DNA of 64,000 bases from Candidatus Brocadiaceae bacterium S225 (GTDB lineage Bacteria > Planctomycetota > Brocadiia > Brocadiales > Scalinduaceae), in the NCBI GenBank assembly GCA_007859995.1, contig SMSL01000005.1, positions 124,001 through 188,000 of the forward strand, read 5' to 3'. The notes below the pieces were generated by a model, which searched no databases, was not told the DNA's origin, and worked only from the letters and a program-made list of their open reading frames with translations. Shown here in pieces: positions 63,540 through 64,000 of the stretch; within the stretch, counting starts at the first letter, position 1; each line of letters starts with the position of its first letter. The position numbers and the translations under genes were made by a program.

Positions 63540-64000
63540 ATGACAAGCATTATCGAAAATAAAGAAAGTTTACAGGAAATCGCATTACGACACCTGAATG
63601 ATGGGGTATTTATGTTTGATAAGGATAGAAAAATAATACTGTTCAATCCTGCCTGTGAACAAATTGTCGGCTTCTCCATGGATGAAATCACAGAGAATGA
63701 ATCCAACTGCTTTGACATATTTAAATGCCACTCCTCAGACGGGAATTGCCTGGCGATATGCCCGGGACTCAATCTCTTTGATGAAAAACGTACTAAGATT
63801 GCGCGCGAATACCTTATCAAGACTAAAGAGGGTAAACAGAAACGGGTAATAACCAACTACTCTATTGTAAAGGATGAAAATGATAAGATCGAATATGTAG
63901 TTGGTATAATGCGTGATATAACAGAAGAGAAGATGTTTAATGAAGAACTGGTCAGGTCTAAGACCCTCTCAACGCTTGGGCAATACAGCAACGAACTGGC
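63540..64000 (+). CDS. PAS-domain sensor histidine kinase, N-terminal part
   Basis: The frame is open at the window end (about 153 codons seen). A PAS domain (about 12-125; NDGVFMFDKDRKIILFNPAC, VVGIMRDITEEKM) contains a Cys-rich loop (SNCFDIFKCHSSDGNCLAIC) that recalls NtrB-like PAS sensors with CP-type loops and might bind a metal or cluster. It is followed by SKTLSTLGQYSNEL, the start of a HisKA-like helix where the phosphorylated His should follow. No membrane segment is seen before the PAS domain. The ribosome site is weak (GTGAG). Confidence 0.82.
   Translation, partial: MTSIIENKESLQEIALRHLNDGVFMFDKDRKIILFNPACEQIVGFSMDEITENESNCFDIFKCHSSDGNCLAICPGLNLFDEKRTKIAREYLIKTKEGKQKRVITNYSIVKDENDKIEYVVGIMRDITEEKMFNEELVRSKTLSTLGQYSNEL

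Noticed and set aside
1-64000. tRNA, rRNA and CRISPR loci
   Set aside because: I read the intergenic gaps and saw no cloverleaf with a T-loop GGTTCGAATCC-type motif, no rRNA blocks and no regularly spaced repeats; a tRNA scan would be decisive.

Overview
The window is AT-rich bacterial DNA (about 40% GC by eye) and is best explained as an anammox planctomycete (Candidatus Brocadiales; a Scalindua-like genome is plausible, but the genus cannot be fixed from the sequence alone). The main reasons are two octaheme hydroxylamine-oxidoreductase-like (HAO) cytochromes, one paired with a diheme cytochrome c in the arrangement I recall for the Kuenenia pair kustc0457/kustc0458, and nitrite-type transporters (FocA/FNT and HPP) between them. 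TPR-CHAT and DUF3179 proteins and many short palindromic repeats fit the same picture.

Layout. 1-2558: end of rodA and a B12-binding radical SAM gene. 2573-5569: a large secreted TPR-CHAT protein whose predicted catalytic Cys is Phe. 5752-16717: a nitrogen island, all on the minus strand: HAO-like protein with its diheme partner, two related PAS sensors without output domains, HPP and FocA channels, a CBS protein, a decayed second focA tail and a second HAO-like protein. 16911-21454 (plus): threonine-to-glycine catabolism (tdh-kbl), an AsmA-like protein and an SDR epimerase. 21514-23134: a compact three-gene TIGR04255-type cassette. 23462-28595: a phosphohexomutase gene split by a 164-bp MITE with perfect 9-bp target duplications, and a PGK-like/HhH/glutamate dehydrogenase fusion. 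28974-34429: lipid acyltransferase, DoxX, a ParE-type toxin-antitoxin pair, a Mu-GemA-like remnant, a eukaryote-type HisA and a secreted FKBP.

35360-39826 is a tightly overlapping operon: an ATP-grasp ligase fused to a metal-ligand-less M20 domain, a gamma-glutamyltranspeptidase with no signal peptide, and an N-formylglutamate amidohydrolase-like enzyme. It looks like an uncharacterised gamma-glutamyl or N-acyl peptide pathway and is one of the two best candidates for a new system. Glycogen phosphorylase follows. 42981-49646 (minus) holds two membrane glycosyltransferases, a DUF3179 protein and the other strong candidate, a radical SAM/SPASM-ArsM fusion that keeps all three conserved ArsM cysteines. 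49746-57892 carries a PiT transporter, DinB, thioredoxin-like, flavin reductase, PhoU-like, DUF547, MerA-like and TVP38 proteins. 57905-60590 is a decaying carbohydrate locus: zwf is intact, while transketolase, an amylase, a HAD phosphatase and a transposase are remnants. 60603-62640 carries peroxiredoxins and a ferritin-like protein (oxidative-stress defence). The window ends in a PAS histidine kinase preceded by a 35-codon micro-ORF with a strong ribosome site.

Genome decay and small palindromic repeats recur throughout. I saw no rRNA, tRNA or CRISPR array.
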